DNA from: Ischnura elegans
Taxonomy: Eukaryota; Arthropoda; Insecta; Odonata; Coenagrionidae
Length of the DNA: 64,000 nt
Assembly: GCF_921293095.1 (NCBI RefSeq)
Contig: NC_060247.1
Coordinates: forward strand, 49,325,111 to 49,389,110
Reading direction: 5' to 3'
In this document: positions 35,601-50,600 of the stretch, piece by piece
How positions within the stretch are numbered: the stretch's first letter is position 1
Layout of the letters: the number at the start of each line of letters is the position of its first letter
Position numbers and translations under genes: made by a program
The notes under the pieces: model-generated
What the model saw: the letters and a program-made list of their open reading frames with translations, nothing else
The model's database searches: none
What the model was told of the DNA's origin: nothing

Positions 35601-38600
35601 AGTGAAAACGAACTACTATCTGCCCAGGAATACAATTTCCATTTTAAGATTGTAGAACTTATAAAAAATAAGAATTTCAATGTTTGACATTAAAGTTTCT
35701 ATCTTCGAATGAAGTTCAAGACAAATACTGAGGCCAAATGTAAGTAGGACATTCATTGCGAGTATACACATAATTTCTGTGCTCCAGAATTTTGATAATC
35801 TGCATTGGTGGCACTGTTAAATAGTACCATAGAGTACTGTGTTATGTTATGATATATACTTATGTTAGAGTTATTCTATGATCGTACATAGTAATCCTAC
35901 CAATTTAATGACAAGATATCACATTTTTATAACACACTGTTTGAAAATTAGAATTTCATGTAATGATGGTTCCCTTTGGAAAAAGTAAAAATTCATAAAT
36001 GTAATTTTTTCAAAGAGACATACATAAATATGTAATTAATTCATTTAATAATTAACAATGTTCCAATTACAATAGAAATAAAAATTACAACTCCAAATAT
36101 TTCATTCATGAATCTCTTCCATGTTCCAATGAGAAATATTATTTAGATTGGGAAAAGCAGATACAGAGCATTAACTTAGGGCATGATCATGAAGTGTCGA
36201 AATATCCATATCATTTACTAAGAGGACTTACCATTCACTGCACACAGAACCGCTGTATGACCCATTTCCTCCTCATCAGTCATTATCAAATCAACATCTG
36301 TACTTATATGCACACCATTTCTCTTCATCCATTCTCTATTGCCAATCAGTACCTTAAGTTCAGAAAAGGATATAAATTGGTAAAAGTTAGCAAATGTTAC
36401 GGTTCAGAAAAAGTGTTTAAATACTTATCATTGAAGAGATTAGAGAAAATTATGAAAATAAGAATAAGTTAAGGGTATTGCAAGAATTGGCTAGGAATAA
36501 AAATTGAAAAAATCATATGTACGTAGGAACAAAAAAATCTTAATATTACTCCAAAAATATTTTCAAAATGCCCTTTTAATTATTAAGAATTGTTAGAAAT
36601 ATTCTACATAAATGCAACATATTCTACAACACAAATACTCTACAACATATCTCACACTTTCAAATTCTAAACACAGACAATTAACTATATTTTCCATGTA
36701 CAGAAAAATCGCTGCATATTTAACCTTCATATAGCAAAAATTTGAGAAAATCTCGTCATTAATGAAGCCTTAGATCTAGGTGAAGTCCCAGGCCCTTCCC
36801 TTGAAGATGCAAAGATAAAAGCCTCCTAAAGGAATATCTATAATAACAAAACCTGTTCATAAAGAAGTCGCACATGGGCTGCATTTATAAAAATAGCAAG
36901 CAAAACCTTTCTGTAGCAAAAGTTTTCACTTTACGTTACCTCATCCCACAAAAATGCAACCTGCAAAGCATAGGCGGATCTAGGGGGGGGGGCACGGGGG
37001 CACGTGCCCCTCCCAGATCCTCAAAAATATGCACGATTTTTAATATTGTCATTATCATTGCGTTCGTTTTGTATTACGAGGTATCCTTGTGCCCCACCCA
37101 GAACAAAATCCTGAATACGGCCTTGCTTGTGCCCCTCCCAGAAAAAAATCCTGGATCCGCCCCTGCTGCAAAGTAACCATGAATACTGAACCCCATTGTA
37201 ACAAGGTCCCCATTTTCCCTGTCCCGTCAAATTCGTTCCATGTAGCTTTTACTAAATAATTTTATGTCTTTAGAAAACAGACATGGGAAAAAATTGAAGC
37301 TTGCAGAAGACACAGTACCTCATACTTCATAGAGCTCTCTCCAATCCCATTCCTATCCAGATCTGGAGAGGTGAGTAATAATTGCTGCAGTTCATTGGAT
37401 CTCCTATCTTGCAGCATGGGTTCACATACATTTAATTCAACAGTAACTCCTCCCACTATCACAGATGATCTTGTTGGACCAGGGGGTTTTCCAGCAGAAA
37501 GATTTCTAAAAGACAATTTATAAAGAAAGTAAGCATAAGTAAAAAATATAGTCAACTCTAGAAAATGGGAGGAAAATGACAGTATTATTCATCCTGTAGT
37601 TAAACTCAGGAATACTAGGCTTCATCTGTCTCAGCAAAATTCCATTTTAGATTAAATATGTGCCAAAATAGTCAGAAAAATAACTCAATAACATAAACTA
37701 TCAATTAAACAACTCTTAAACTGGGAGAGTCTCTAAATATAGCATTATGTATATATTTAAGGCTGATTAAAATGTGTCTTTCAAGCACAAAGATAAGAAA
37801 AAGTTACTGACCACAGAAAATCAACAAGTGCAAATACTTGAAATTGATATTTTTTACAAATAATAGACAAGGAACATTCTAAAAAAGGTTTAAGACAACT
37901 AAGCACCTCTCAAGGAGTTTTTCCAGCATATCACTTCAAATCTCGTTTATCACAACACCCCTTTACCAGGAAATAAATTCTCTTCTCTGCTATTACCAAT
38001 CATTTTCATAGTTTAACTACACCAAATCAACTCATGGTTAAGTTATGAGCATCCAACACTCCTGAAGCTAGGATTTGTTAAGCGTGTTCTTGGATAAAAG
38101 AGTGAAAGAGAGGTGCTACTCTGCACTCATTAGGCTGCACCTAAAATATCTGGCAAGCATATGGGATCCTGAGCAGAAAGATCTAATATAGAAAGAAAAT
38201 ACAATAGAAAGTATCATTATTCATGAAAAACTTCTATGGGCGGACTGAGAAAACTGTGAGACAGCTAATAAACGAATTAGACTGGGAGCAACTAGAAAAT
38301 TTGAGGCTAGGCTAAGATTGCTAGAGCAATTAAGAAGAGGTATCTTAAAGTGACAAGGACAGCATCATGCTAGAACCACATACATACATTTCCAGGTCTG
38401 ACAGGAACAATAAAATAAGACAGATATTTTTCCAAACTCAAGGGCCTAGGATTTTGTTTTTTTCCCAAGTACTTTCACGAATGTTATGTCAAACAATGAC
38501 ATTCAAATCTATCACAACACCAAGGTAATTTTTTATCTGTGCTCCTAGATTTTCTTTTAAATAACTGACTAACACCCCCCACCACACACCTGCAGAGGCA

Positions 38601-41600
38601 GCTAGTGGAGTAGTACATACACATATAGATATAGGAGCATAACTACTTATAGGTATACCTCACCTAAGTTGGTTGGTATAGTTGGTCAGCTGCTCAGATT
38701 GCATAGCAGACACCATTAATGGTTCAACATGAGATATTGTGCATTTAATTCCACATCCAGGCACAGCTTGGAAGTTTTCACATTTGGCATTTAGTTCAGA
38801 CCCTATCATCTCTTTAACGTAATGTACGATGGCTAAAAGGAAAAAAGGATCATTACAAAATGTATAGTAAATATCAATAGGTAATTAAAATCTAAATTAT
38901 TATGTACTAACTGGCATAAAAACATTCTCTGTAGAAAAATTAAGAATTTCTGAAATGTCAGTCACAGAATTTAAGAATCATTATGAAAGAAAAACAAAAC
39001 TTACATATTAATACCGTGTATGTACTGGTTAGCATAGATTTAGCTCAATATGTATTAATCTCTAGTAAACACAGTTTAATAAAAAATTTATTTTACACAA
39101 ACCATATGATTAAAAAACAGTTACCAGAAAGATATGTGTTCAAAGCTGCAAAATTTAGGTCACCAAATTCAGAGAAAGCTTGAAATTTGGAATATGTATA
39201 AACTTGATTCACTGCATTGTTTTCCTTATGTTGCTCTCATCTTATCAATAAAACTACTTTTTGGCATTACCCAACTCTTAACTCTAAAATAAACTTCCAG
39301 TTTAGAAATTTCAAAATGAGCACATTACTCTTGCTTCATTCCATCAACTATTTGCCTTAAGACACAAAATTGCATCTGAAATCCTCATCAGTATCAGAAG
39401 ACTAAGGGTATTAGATCATTGACCTAACAAAAATATTATTATAAACATAAATATAAATCATCTATTTCCTTGATGAAATGAAAACAAATCTCATTCATAC
39501 ATATCTCTATTATTATAACCTTAAGTCATGGTAACATCAATATGTTAACATGAAAAATTGGTGATTACAACATTTAAAATCAAGAAGAAATATGGAAAAA
39601 CAGGAGAAATGTAAAAAAAGGATCATTCATTAGTAGAGAATTGAATTATTACTTTTTGTGGAGAGAACCAAATTATTTTCCAGCAAAGACTAGCTAAATA
39701 GGAATTTATTGCCATTAAAAATTTTCATACCAGCAAAAGTACATGCACATAGTAGCTTAAGAACATGGTGTGGCTTGCTTAACCAAACGGATTTAAAACT
39801 GAACTCTTAGAAAAATGAGATGCTATCAGCCTACTTTACCTGAGGCAATGGGATGTTCACTGGAAGCTTCTGCAGTACCAACAAGACAAAGAAATAGAGC
39901 CAGTGAAGTGGTCTGCTCCTCAACAAAAACACAAATACGAGAAACCATGGGAACTCCATGAGTAATAGTACCAGTTTTATCAAACACAACGTATTTGACC
40001 TGTAAAAAAAAGCAAAGTCAATTTCTCTTAAATCAGTTGAGCCATGAAACGAACATATTTGGAAATATGTAATTAAGATATGCATACCTGCTATTAGCTA
40101 TAAAAACAAAGGGTGCCTATGAAACGTATATGTTATTAGGGCACCAAATAGCACTGGTAAATATGCAACAAGAACTCCACACAAAAAATGGCCAATTGAT
40201 AAATACTCAAACACATTAAGAAATAATTAAGAAATGTAAATCTGCTGTTAGCCATAACAAAAGGGTGCCAATGACATGTATACGTCATTAAGGCACCAAA
40301 AAGTACTGGGAAATAACAAGAACTCCAGACAAAAAAATGCTCAGTTGATTAATACTGAATGATTCACACATTTCATGCAATTCTATGTGGAGATCAGTAT
40401 GTATTTATAAAAATAATTTGAACAGGGATTGAGGAAATTTTAATTGATACATAATGTTACTTGTGAAAAAATACGCATGCCAGCTCATTTAAATTACTCA
40501 AATCACAAATAAAAAATTAATCAGAATATTCAAATCAAAGTATTAAAGTAAAATATTTATGTACAGCAAACTAATATGAATTTTTGTAATGTCTCTCGCA
40601 TTTTGCGCCAGGTTAATACCTCCATATCTCCTGATGTTATCATCTGATATCCTAACTCACTATCCATTCTCTGGAAATCACTGAGAAGCCAAAACATCAC
40701 ACGACATGGACCCATTAATCTGGCTTGAAAACTGACAGAGTTTCTTCAGCATTACACACCATAAAATCATCAAATAATAATTCAAACTCAAATCCTCACT
40801 GCTTAGGAAAAATTAACCTTACAAAGATATATACATCTAATACACAATAAATATGGGATGATCCATAAATTAAATTAATAAGACTGAAAGAGTGAACAAT
40901 GGAGTACCTTATGGGCATTTTCAAGAGGTTCGGCTCCCTTAATGAGAATTCCATTCATGGCCCCGACTCCAGTCCCAACCATCACTGCAGTAGGAGTGGC
41001 CAAACCAAGGGCACATGGGCAAGCAATTGCAAGAACACTAAGAGCACAACGGAATGCATACTGAAAGATGATTTCCTCACGGTTGAAACCATGCTTCTCT
41101 TCTTCCTGTGAACAAAAAAAAATTAAAAATAGCAAAATTCCACTTACTCTGACACATAAATTAGCCAACTAAGCAAACAAAATCAAAAGAAAGCAAACAC
41201 TTACGCTGATTGGGATATGGGCGATATCAACATAACCACTGATAATCCAGCCAATTAGGGTCACCGATGACACAGCAATTACAAAAGGAACAAAATATCC
41301 GGCAACTTTATCAGCCAGCTGCTGAATTGGTGCCTTAGATGTTTGTGCTTCCTCAACTAGTTTCACTATCTGGGCAAGAGTTGTTGCCTCTCCAGTATGA
41401 GTAGCTTCCATCAATAATAATCCATTTTGATTTATTGATCCACCAATAACAACCGATCCTGGATTTTTAAAAAATCAGAGGAATGCAAAATTACTTAATA
41501 GTACTTACTTAAAGCAAACATTGAAATGTATCATGAAGATAAAAAGAAGAGTTAACAAACCAATTTTCTTTGGTACAGGCATTGACTCTCCAGTTATTAA

Positions 41601-44600
41601 GGACTCATCACACATAGATCTTCCATAAATAACTTTTCCATCCACAGGTACTTTGGCTCCAGGAACAACCTGGAAAGGGGAATAATAACTGGTTTTCAGA
41701 ACACAGACATTAAATGGAGATAAAAGATAAGATACATAAGTAATGGGTGGAGAGAACCAAATTATTTAATAAGTTATTATAAATATTATTTAATATAAAT
41801 ATCTCCAAAGTCTACATCCTAAATTTTTTATGATAACATAAGCAAAGAAGTTGTGTAACGTGGAAACATGGTATGTGTACTATAAAAGCATAGAATCTAT
41901 GAAAACATAACTATTTACATCGTTGCAAAGAATAACTTGAATTGTATTAATATAAATGTCTTCAATAAAATTAATATAATTGTATTAAAATAAACAAAAA
42001 ATGTAAATCTTATGTAATTCTAGCAGTTAAAAAATATGCATTGGCATTGTTTAATTCATCCATGAACTGAAGGAGACAGTGGGAATTAATTAAGGAAAGA
42101 CATGAAGTTCTCATATCAAAAGTGAATCACAATAGATTCACTGAAATAGGCTTACCTTTAAGAAGTCGCCTCGTTGAACAAAGTCAACACTAATTGGCTT
42201 TTCTGACTGGATTTGAAAATCATGGCCTAGTTTTACTAGAACAGCTTCCGTTGGCTTCAGGGAAAGCAGCTTTGAAAGTGCCTCCGATGTTTTCCCCTGT
42301 AGCATACAAATATTGGCAAAATTAAAAATTAAATGAAGATGACAATCATAGCTAATAGCATATTAGACTCGACATTCTTTGTCAAACCTTTGCAATATGT
42401 TCCATCCACCGTCCAAGGGAAACAAAAATCAGGAGCATAGGAGGAGTTTCAAAAAATGTAAGAGGGCTGTTTTTGTGCTCCATCACCATTGCACCAAGAA
42501 CAACACCAATGGAGTATATGTAAGCTATGGTGGTAGACATTGTTATCAGGACATCCATATTTGTCGTCCGATGTTTTAAGGCCCGCCATGACTGCTTATA
42601 GAAGTGCCAGCCACCAAAAAACTAGAACGAGAAAATTTGCAGTCAGAGATACAATTGCAAAAAAGCAAAAAAATGCTATACATATACATATTTGGAAATG
42701 CATTATATTTTTTTAAAAAATGATGACAGCACAGAGGAAAGACAGGGAGCTCAGTGCTTGAGCAAGAAACTAATTATTGTATCAAATTATAATTTTACCA
42801 CTTAATATGTAGAATGAAGTTTAACCCTTAAATAAGTTTTATTTTTTAATTATAATTTATAATCTTTCAAATGATTTCCTATACGTAGGTACTGAAACAT
42901 TTGTCAAACTAACGTTTTTCAAGAGTTTAATTAAAGAGGCTTGGGCAACATACCCCCACACCACTTTTTTGACTGGGGAATAAGAAGTATATTATTATTA
43001 TATTCATTCATTAATTGTCCTATAATGGCCCATGCGTTTTATTCTCTGGCAAGCTTAGTTGTATCTCTTCAGAGGAAAGAATACAATAATTTTCCATGAC
43101 TTCCACTTCAGCCAATAACATGCTTTCTCTTCATTTTATTTTATTTCGCTAGATAGCTTCACAAAGGATTGCACAAAAAAGAAGTAAAACTGGAAAGCAA
43201 ATAAAACCCAATTTGATTTGAAAATGTAAATTATCAGCGGAACAAAAAAGTAAGATGCTACTGACATCATAAAAGTTTTAGACAAGAGTTTGCTTGCATT
43301 CATTGGATTTATTTTGGTCCATATAATGTGAAATGAGAGGAATAGATAAGTGCTTGCACACCATTTTATTGTTATATAGAGTTTCAGGCACAGAGTTATA
43401 AGTTTTACGCCAAAATTTGTTTATCCCCAAATCTTTATTCTGACCTAACAAAAAAAGCATTCGAAGGTGACTCAGAGGAGTCTTGGTTTAAAAGTATGAG
43501 ATGAACAGCACAGAAAGGCAGACAAAAATCCATGAAATTAAACAATTTGTATAATATCCGGACATTTATCCTGTTCAGAAGATATCAAACTATTTGAATA
43601 TTTTTATTAAAAACTTTAATCACGACTATTTATAACTATACTGAACCAAAAAAATTATTTCCAACTTTTCACATCACATATCTGAACACCACAAATCCTA
43701 TGGATTACGTTAAATAAATGATATCACTGACCTGAACTGGTGTTGAGAACAAGAAAAGTAGAAAATTCTCCCAAGATAGCCCAGGTAACAGCATACAGCA
43801 CACTTCTTCATGAGATCCATGTCCTGGCATTATGTACATAAAATAAATCATGACAGCCATGCATGGCAGTCCAAAAATCAAGGATATTAAAAATGCATTT
43901 CGCCATCGACTTATTTCTTCACGCTGATCCAAATACCTATGCCCATTCTCCCACCTGAAGGAATTAAAACCCTGATTACATTTCCAGTTCAAAAATTTTA
44001 ATCTGTTATATCTTAATTATAAACTAAATTAAATCATGTGTACCACCCACCATAATAAAAATCTTAATCATCAATACTATAAATTTACAGATGAAACTTA
44101 CTTGTCCCTTGAAGACATGGGAGATGCTTCAAACCCCATACCAACTATGGCTTCAATAATATCTCTGATACCAGTCACCTCTGTATCAAAACGGAAGACG
44201 CCCTTTTGAGTAGTGAGTGCAACACTCGCATGTGTCACTCCAGGCAAACGGGATACTTCCCGTTCAATTTTATTAACACAGGAAGCACACGTCATTCCAC
44301 CTATCTGCAATTAAAAAAATATAAAAATGATAACCTTAAATTTAGTCCAAAACGGTAGGGCACATAGATCCTCATTTTAATGGAGAGAGGAAGGAACCCC
44401 TTGCCTCCCACCCCTTTACACATCCCAGGTAGAAATCCATTGATCTTACTACAGTGCCTTTACATTCTACAAGATTTATTTTTTTATTACCACCAATTGA
44501 GTCACAATGAGTGAGTGAGAGCATGAATCAGAGCTTCCAAGATAAAGACATGACTTGAAACACAATACATTTCACGTTTCCTCCTCAAAAGAGTCAAGGC

Positions 44601-47600
44601 ATCATCACATCCAATTTCACCGATAAACTTCTGGTATTTGTCTAGGAAGAGAGCTTAAAAAAAATTGGCCATTACAGTTACTCAAGCAATTCTGATTTTA
44701 TGTTCAAAGTCTACAAAAATATCAAAAGGTAGGTAACACTGCTCCTAAGTCATAGCAATCAAAATTTTTGTTTTTCACTACTGCATCAATAATTGGTGCG
44801 ATCAGAGGTGGAAAAAATAACCCTCATACCATGCCCGCGGAAGAACAAATTTGCATTTCTTTGCTTTTATTCAAGAGAGAGGTAAAAGGCCATGCATAGA
44901 CTGAGAGACTTACCCTAAGTTCAACCTCTCCCTCTCCCGTTCCTGGTTCAAGTACAACTTGTGCAGGAAAACCAAGATCGGTAATTGAAGCAGCAATATC
45001 AGTTGGTGTAATCACTGATGCATCATATTTTACTTCTGCTTTCGCTGCCAACAATGCAACCAAAACTTCATGTATTCCTGTGAATAATAATTTTCAGTCA
45101 GTATGAGAAAATTTTGGCAATCTGGAATCTGAAAGTTATAACATATCCACCCAAAATTATTACTGAGAAATAATGTGATGATGATACATAAGTATATGCA
45201 CATTAGGAATTAAAAAGACTCACCATAAATCTTCTTGCAGTGTTTTTCAATTGCCGCAACACATGAAGCGCATGTCATTCCTTTTACTTGTAAGAAACAT
45301 TTGGAAAGGTTTTTTTGGGATGTTGAATTGGCCTCATCCATTTTTGAAGATTTCTTAAAGAATCCACCAACTACACCTAGTAATCATTAGAAAATGAGTG
45401 AATAATAGTACATTGTGGGACCATTTCAAATATTAATGCATACAAAAGGTAAAAATATAGTCTAATCTAATGATTAACAAGCAGTCTGACAATTTTTGTG
45501 ATCTAATGACCCTTCAGTCAACCTGAAAACTATTTTAAACCTAAGAGTATCAAATTAGGAAACAACTGAAGCCAACAACTCAATGGAATTAAGCAATCCA
45601 CTTTATTTCCAACAGCCACAGCAAACTTTTGACCTAACTACCAAGCTGTTTGGATCAATATAATTGGGGTCCACAGCTGGAGGGAGTGTAGGTGATATCT
45701 GATATAAATTTGTGGACTCATTAGTCAGATGGTCGGTTTTTCCAGACTATCCAATTGCAGACCTCTCCAATCCCATTATTTTTGCATCATAATATCCATA
45801 GTATTGTTAGTTGACTCTCAATTCTGACTTGATTTACTCTATGCATTAATTACCAAGTAGATTGGTAGTTGCAATTACATTAGTTGATTATTTGTAGAGC
45901 TGGCCCCAACTAGGGTCAAGGAGTTCAATCACACGGGACAATAGGGTACTTTCCTTCATTAAAGAAAACGAAAGACACTGATTGTGATTCCTTACCCACC
46001 ATTATTGTATTCATAATATACAAATTATTTGGTTATAGAAATCCCAGTTTAGACGAATGCTAATGGTCAATTTTAACAGTAAGAACAGAATCATTCACAC
46101 TTTTAAATTCAAGACACAAAAATTCAAGTAAGTTTCAATTCATGAAACTAGTATATGTACTCTATGAAATTATGATAATACAAGTACCACTAGAAAAGAG
46201 AAAAAGTATGGACCTAAAAAGGAGAACAAATAAAATAATACTCACCATTTGTAATATCAGGTACATCTTTGAGACTAGCTGCATATCCTATTGGTTTTAC
46301 ACAGGCATCAACATCTTTAGACAATACATGAAAACCTGACTTTACATTGATTGAAGCATCTCCTTCATTGTAATTTGAATCATTCCATGCTAATCTAACA
46401 TCCAAAACTCCATTTAAAGATGACAATGCTGATTTCAGATCACCACTAACTGAATCATAGCCTTCAATTAAAACACTAGTCTGAAGAAAAGAAAAAAATA
46501 ATTACAATAATGAATTGCCTAGAGCAAAAAATGCATAAGGATATTGGAAACCAATATTATTCATTTGCAGAATGAGACCAAAATATGTATCTTAATTTGA
46601 AAATTATATGAGGAAAGGTAAACATCATCAGAAACAAATTCAAAGCCCTAACAGTGAACTGAAAAAAAATTTGAAGTATGTAGAGTGAATAAGTTTTAGC
46701 AGCCCCTAGTGATTTTATGTGAGGTTTATCGGGACTTTTTAAAATATGAAACACCTTACCTTTCCTCTTGAATAGCCACAGCCACAATACCCAAATGCAT
46801 ATATAATTATGTAGCTACAATGATACAAGAACACTTCACTAAATACAGGAAATGGCACCAAAAACACAATGAACTCACAGAAAAGCTGTCCCTCCTCTTC
46901 AATTTCACTTTAATGACAGAGTCTTGTGCAGTCTTCCCATCAGTATTGTCTGATCTTTGGTCTGACTGATGCAACGAAGCTTGAAATCCAGCATTATCAA
47001 TCACAATGCACAAAGCTTCGGGTGATGTTTCAGCTGGGTCATAACGAACTGTGGCCATTCTTTCTTCCAGCGAAACTGATGCTGAAAGAACACCTTTAGT
47101 TTCCATAAGGCGTCCCTCTATACTCCGTACACAGCTGCCACAGGTCATGCCTTCTATACTTATTCTTACATCCAACGGTTGATTGGCAACTGAGGGCAAA
47201 ATTGCTTCAAATCCCATGTCTTCTATGGCTTCTCTCAGTTTTTCCGGAGTTGTTACCGATGGATCATAACTGATTGTAGCATTCTTCTCTGACAAGCTGA
47301 CCTGGAATTCATTTTCGAATTTAGAAGTTCACTGCATTGAATGTCGGACTGAAGAGACGTAAAAGAAATGTATGTCCTCTAAGATTTGAAATTTAACAAA
47401 AAATTAATGAATCACTATTATTCTTGCAGGCATTACCAATAGTTGAAAGTATGAAATACCACAAAATTAGCCAGCTAAAAAGAAATAACAAAATTATGCA
47501 AAATTGGGCACAAAAATTATAGTTGTCAATACAGCAATAATTCTACTGGTTTCCTTATCAAGGAGAGAGGTAAGGGTGACCACTTCACCTTAAGCCTTCA

Positions 47601-50600
47601 TTGAAAACAAAAAAATCACCTTGCTTATCAGTTCAATTTTACACAAAGCGATCTTCCTTATATTCAAAAACTTTGCACTGCATTTTCTCACCCTATTTTC
47701 CACTCTTACCACACACATAATTTATCTGATCATTTCCTGAAACAATGCTGCACTTAAGAAATCATGAACAAATTACAACAGTCTGCCTTTTACCTTCAAT
47801 TTCATTACCCGAAATTACCTACTTCAGATGACATTAGAATATACATAAATGTGAGAGATGCAAGTTTTCAAGAATGAGCAGCAATAAGGTAAGCCATGAA
47901 AATATTTTAAATGCAATGAGAAAAGTAAATAATTAAACTTTATCTTGAACAAAAAAAAGCTAGTTGGGTACATTTGAAATGAGTTTGGGAGATTTCTCTC
48001 CCAAGACCTTGTCCAACTCCTAATATGGTAGGGAGAATGTAGGAAATAATAAGAAATACTATCAACAACTCCACTGTGGAGAGCTTAAGTTAAATATTAA
48101 GGATAAATTTAAAAGTTTCCATGAAAATAAATCCACTTCTCCATATTCACTCTTTGATTTTATTCCCATGAGTCTTGTAGATCGAATTCAAATGTACATG
48201 TAAAATGAATTCATAATGGCTTACTATATGATGCCCAAAAATAACTAATCAAGATCTTTAAAAACTCCTGTTTTCTTTGGTTCTTAATAAGGTACTTGTA
48301 TCAGTTTCCCGGAAATTAATGCAGAAAATCATGACAGTACCTATGTCTACATATCACCATTTTTTCTCTCTGAACTATTCATTCTGGCAGACCTGAAATT
48401 TTTTGGGTATTAATTTGAAGAGTCTTAATGAGCCAACCACATCATAAGGAATTATGCAAAACAAGAGGCTATGCTGACCAATTGGTAAAAATTTTGTTCT
48501 TACTTTGCTTTAAAGGTCTTAATTAAAACAAATTATTAAAGCTGTTATCCAGGATGAGGAATTCAGGCAAGGTACTCACTCTGCCTTCTGCACAACATGG
48601 TCATTGTCTGTCGGTGCTTTGTATCTTACAAGTATACCACGGCCATTGTTATACATTTCATAAGTTTTTCCAAAGTTACAACAGTATAAATGAAACAATA
48701 GTGGTTTCAGGCCACAGAGTGTGAGTTCTTATAGAAAATCACGCAGTCAAAAAATTGGTATGATCAGGAATTAAGAATACAACACTCATATTACCGTGAC
48801 TCATATAGTTTCCATACAATAAGACAGTAATCATCAGTTGATATTCCAAAGGTGTTTTATCGAAAACAAGGTCAATGGCTGATTGCTTATATGTGGCTTC
48901 ACAAGATCATCTTAGGAAAAATGAAATGTTTAGCATCACATCTGGCGCCTACAGCTTACTAGTGTGGTACAACCATGGACCAACTGCTAGCTAGTTAGGG
49001 GTTTTCACTAGCTACTAATACAACCCCTAGCCATTGCTGCAGAAAAGAAACGGAATTTAAATTGCTTACAAAGGAAATATTTTAGGTTCCAGACACAAGC
49101 AGTCACGAACAAAGGTGAACGCTTTATAGAGGTAGCTGTTTGGGCAGGTTTCACATTACTTTTACAAAATATGCTGAAATTTGCACAAACAAGACAGCTT
49201 AGGTAATTCATCTCACCTTAATGCTTTGCACTCCAGTTTCATCTTTAATTTTTCCCTCTATACTTTGAACACATGAATTGCAGGTCATGCCATGAACTCC
49301 TAATATCACAGTAGCTGCATCCAAACTGTCTGTTTCATCCTGCAGGACTTTGTACCTGGTGTTGCTCGCCATTAAACTGTAATGAAGGAAACATTTGCAT
49401 TAAAAATAAATCAGAGGAAAAATGCAAAAGCATTCAATAATTTCCCCAGCAATACATGCATTTATATCTCCTAAATCTGTATTGCAAGCAAGATATGATA
49501 AAATAAAAATCTGTGCTTAGTTGATGAACTGGATAAAAACCTATACAAGTGAGCAATTTTAGAGAATTAAAATTTTTTAATTTGTAAGTCATTGACATAA
49601 CCAGATCAAAATTTCCCTGCTGCTCCCATACTTAACCCCTAGAAGTCACATAATAAATGGCTTCATCAATTTCATAGAATCAAAACTCTACTCTCACATT
49701 ACAATTTTAAAATAATAAGTATCTATAGAGTAAAATTCCAAAGAATACAGGATAATACCTCCAAAGACATGCCAAGCAGAGAGATTCTAAGGATTCTAAT
49801 CCACCACAGAATTTTAGGGATTCAGCCTGAAGTGCATCCAATTCCCCAAATATGTATCCCCTCAGCGAATAAAATATATTTTAGTTAAGGCCATGGCTTA
49901 TCCTACTTGCACTTAGCATAAGATATAGACAGTGATCAAGTAAGAGTTATTAGATCCCTATCAACAGTTACTTAATGAGTAATTCTTCCTTTTTGGAAAA
50001 AGTTATTTTATCAGTAATGCACAACTCAACCACTTTCACTGATTGTTCCATTTAAGTCATCATTATTTGCATTAGGAACATTGGAAAAATGCTTCTTATT
50101 TTTTGACTCATAATCCTTAAGTTAGGCATTGGTGTATTTGTTATTTGGAGATTTTAAATCCAACCGAAATGATATCAATTCCATCTGCAGGAAGTCGAAG
50201 TTTTAAAACACCTAGACATATACCTAGATTTTGAATTGAGAGATGGAATATTGAATTCTTCTCGGGTATGCAACTGGGTCAGGTCTTCTGCTGCCAACAT
50301 TTCAATGGCTAACTCTGCCATCATCCTCAGGGTACCGATGTCAGTTTGGATTTTCTTGCCTTTATATATGTTTCCGAACAGTCAATGACTAAGCTATTGA
50401 AGCTAGAGTGAAAGAATATAACCTGGGTATTAGGCTAAGTTATCCTGAAAAATCAGTCATCGCTGAGCATAGCCAAACACAATACCTCCATATATGGATG
50501 TATATGGTTTGACAAGATGGAATTGATCTGTAGTGTAGACGGATATTGATATAGATAGGCAAAAGAAGCCATTGGGATCCAAATGAAGGAAAAGAAATTC

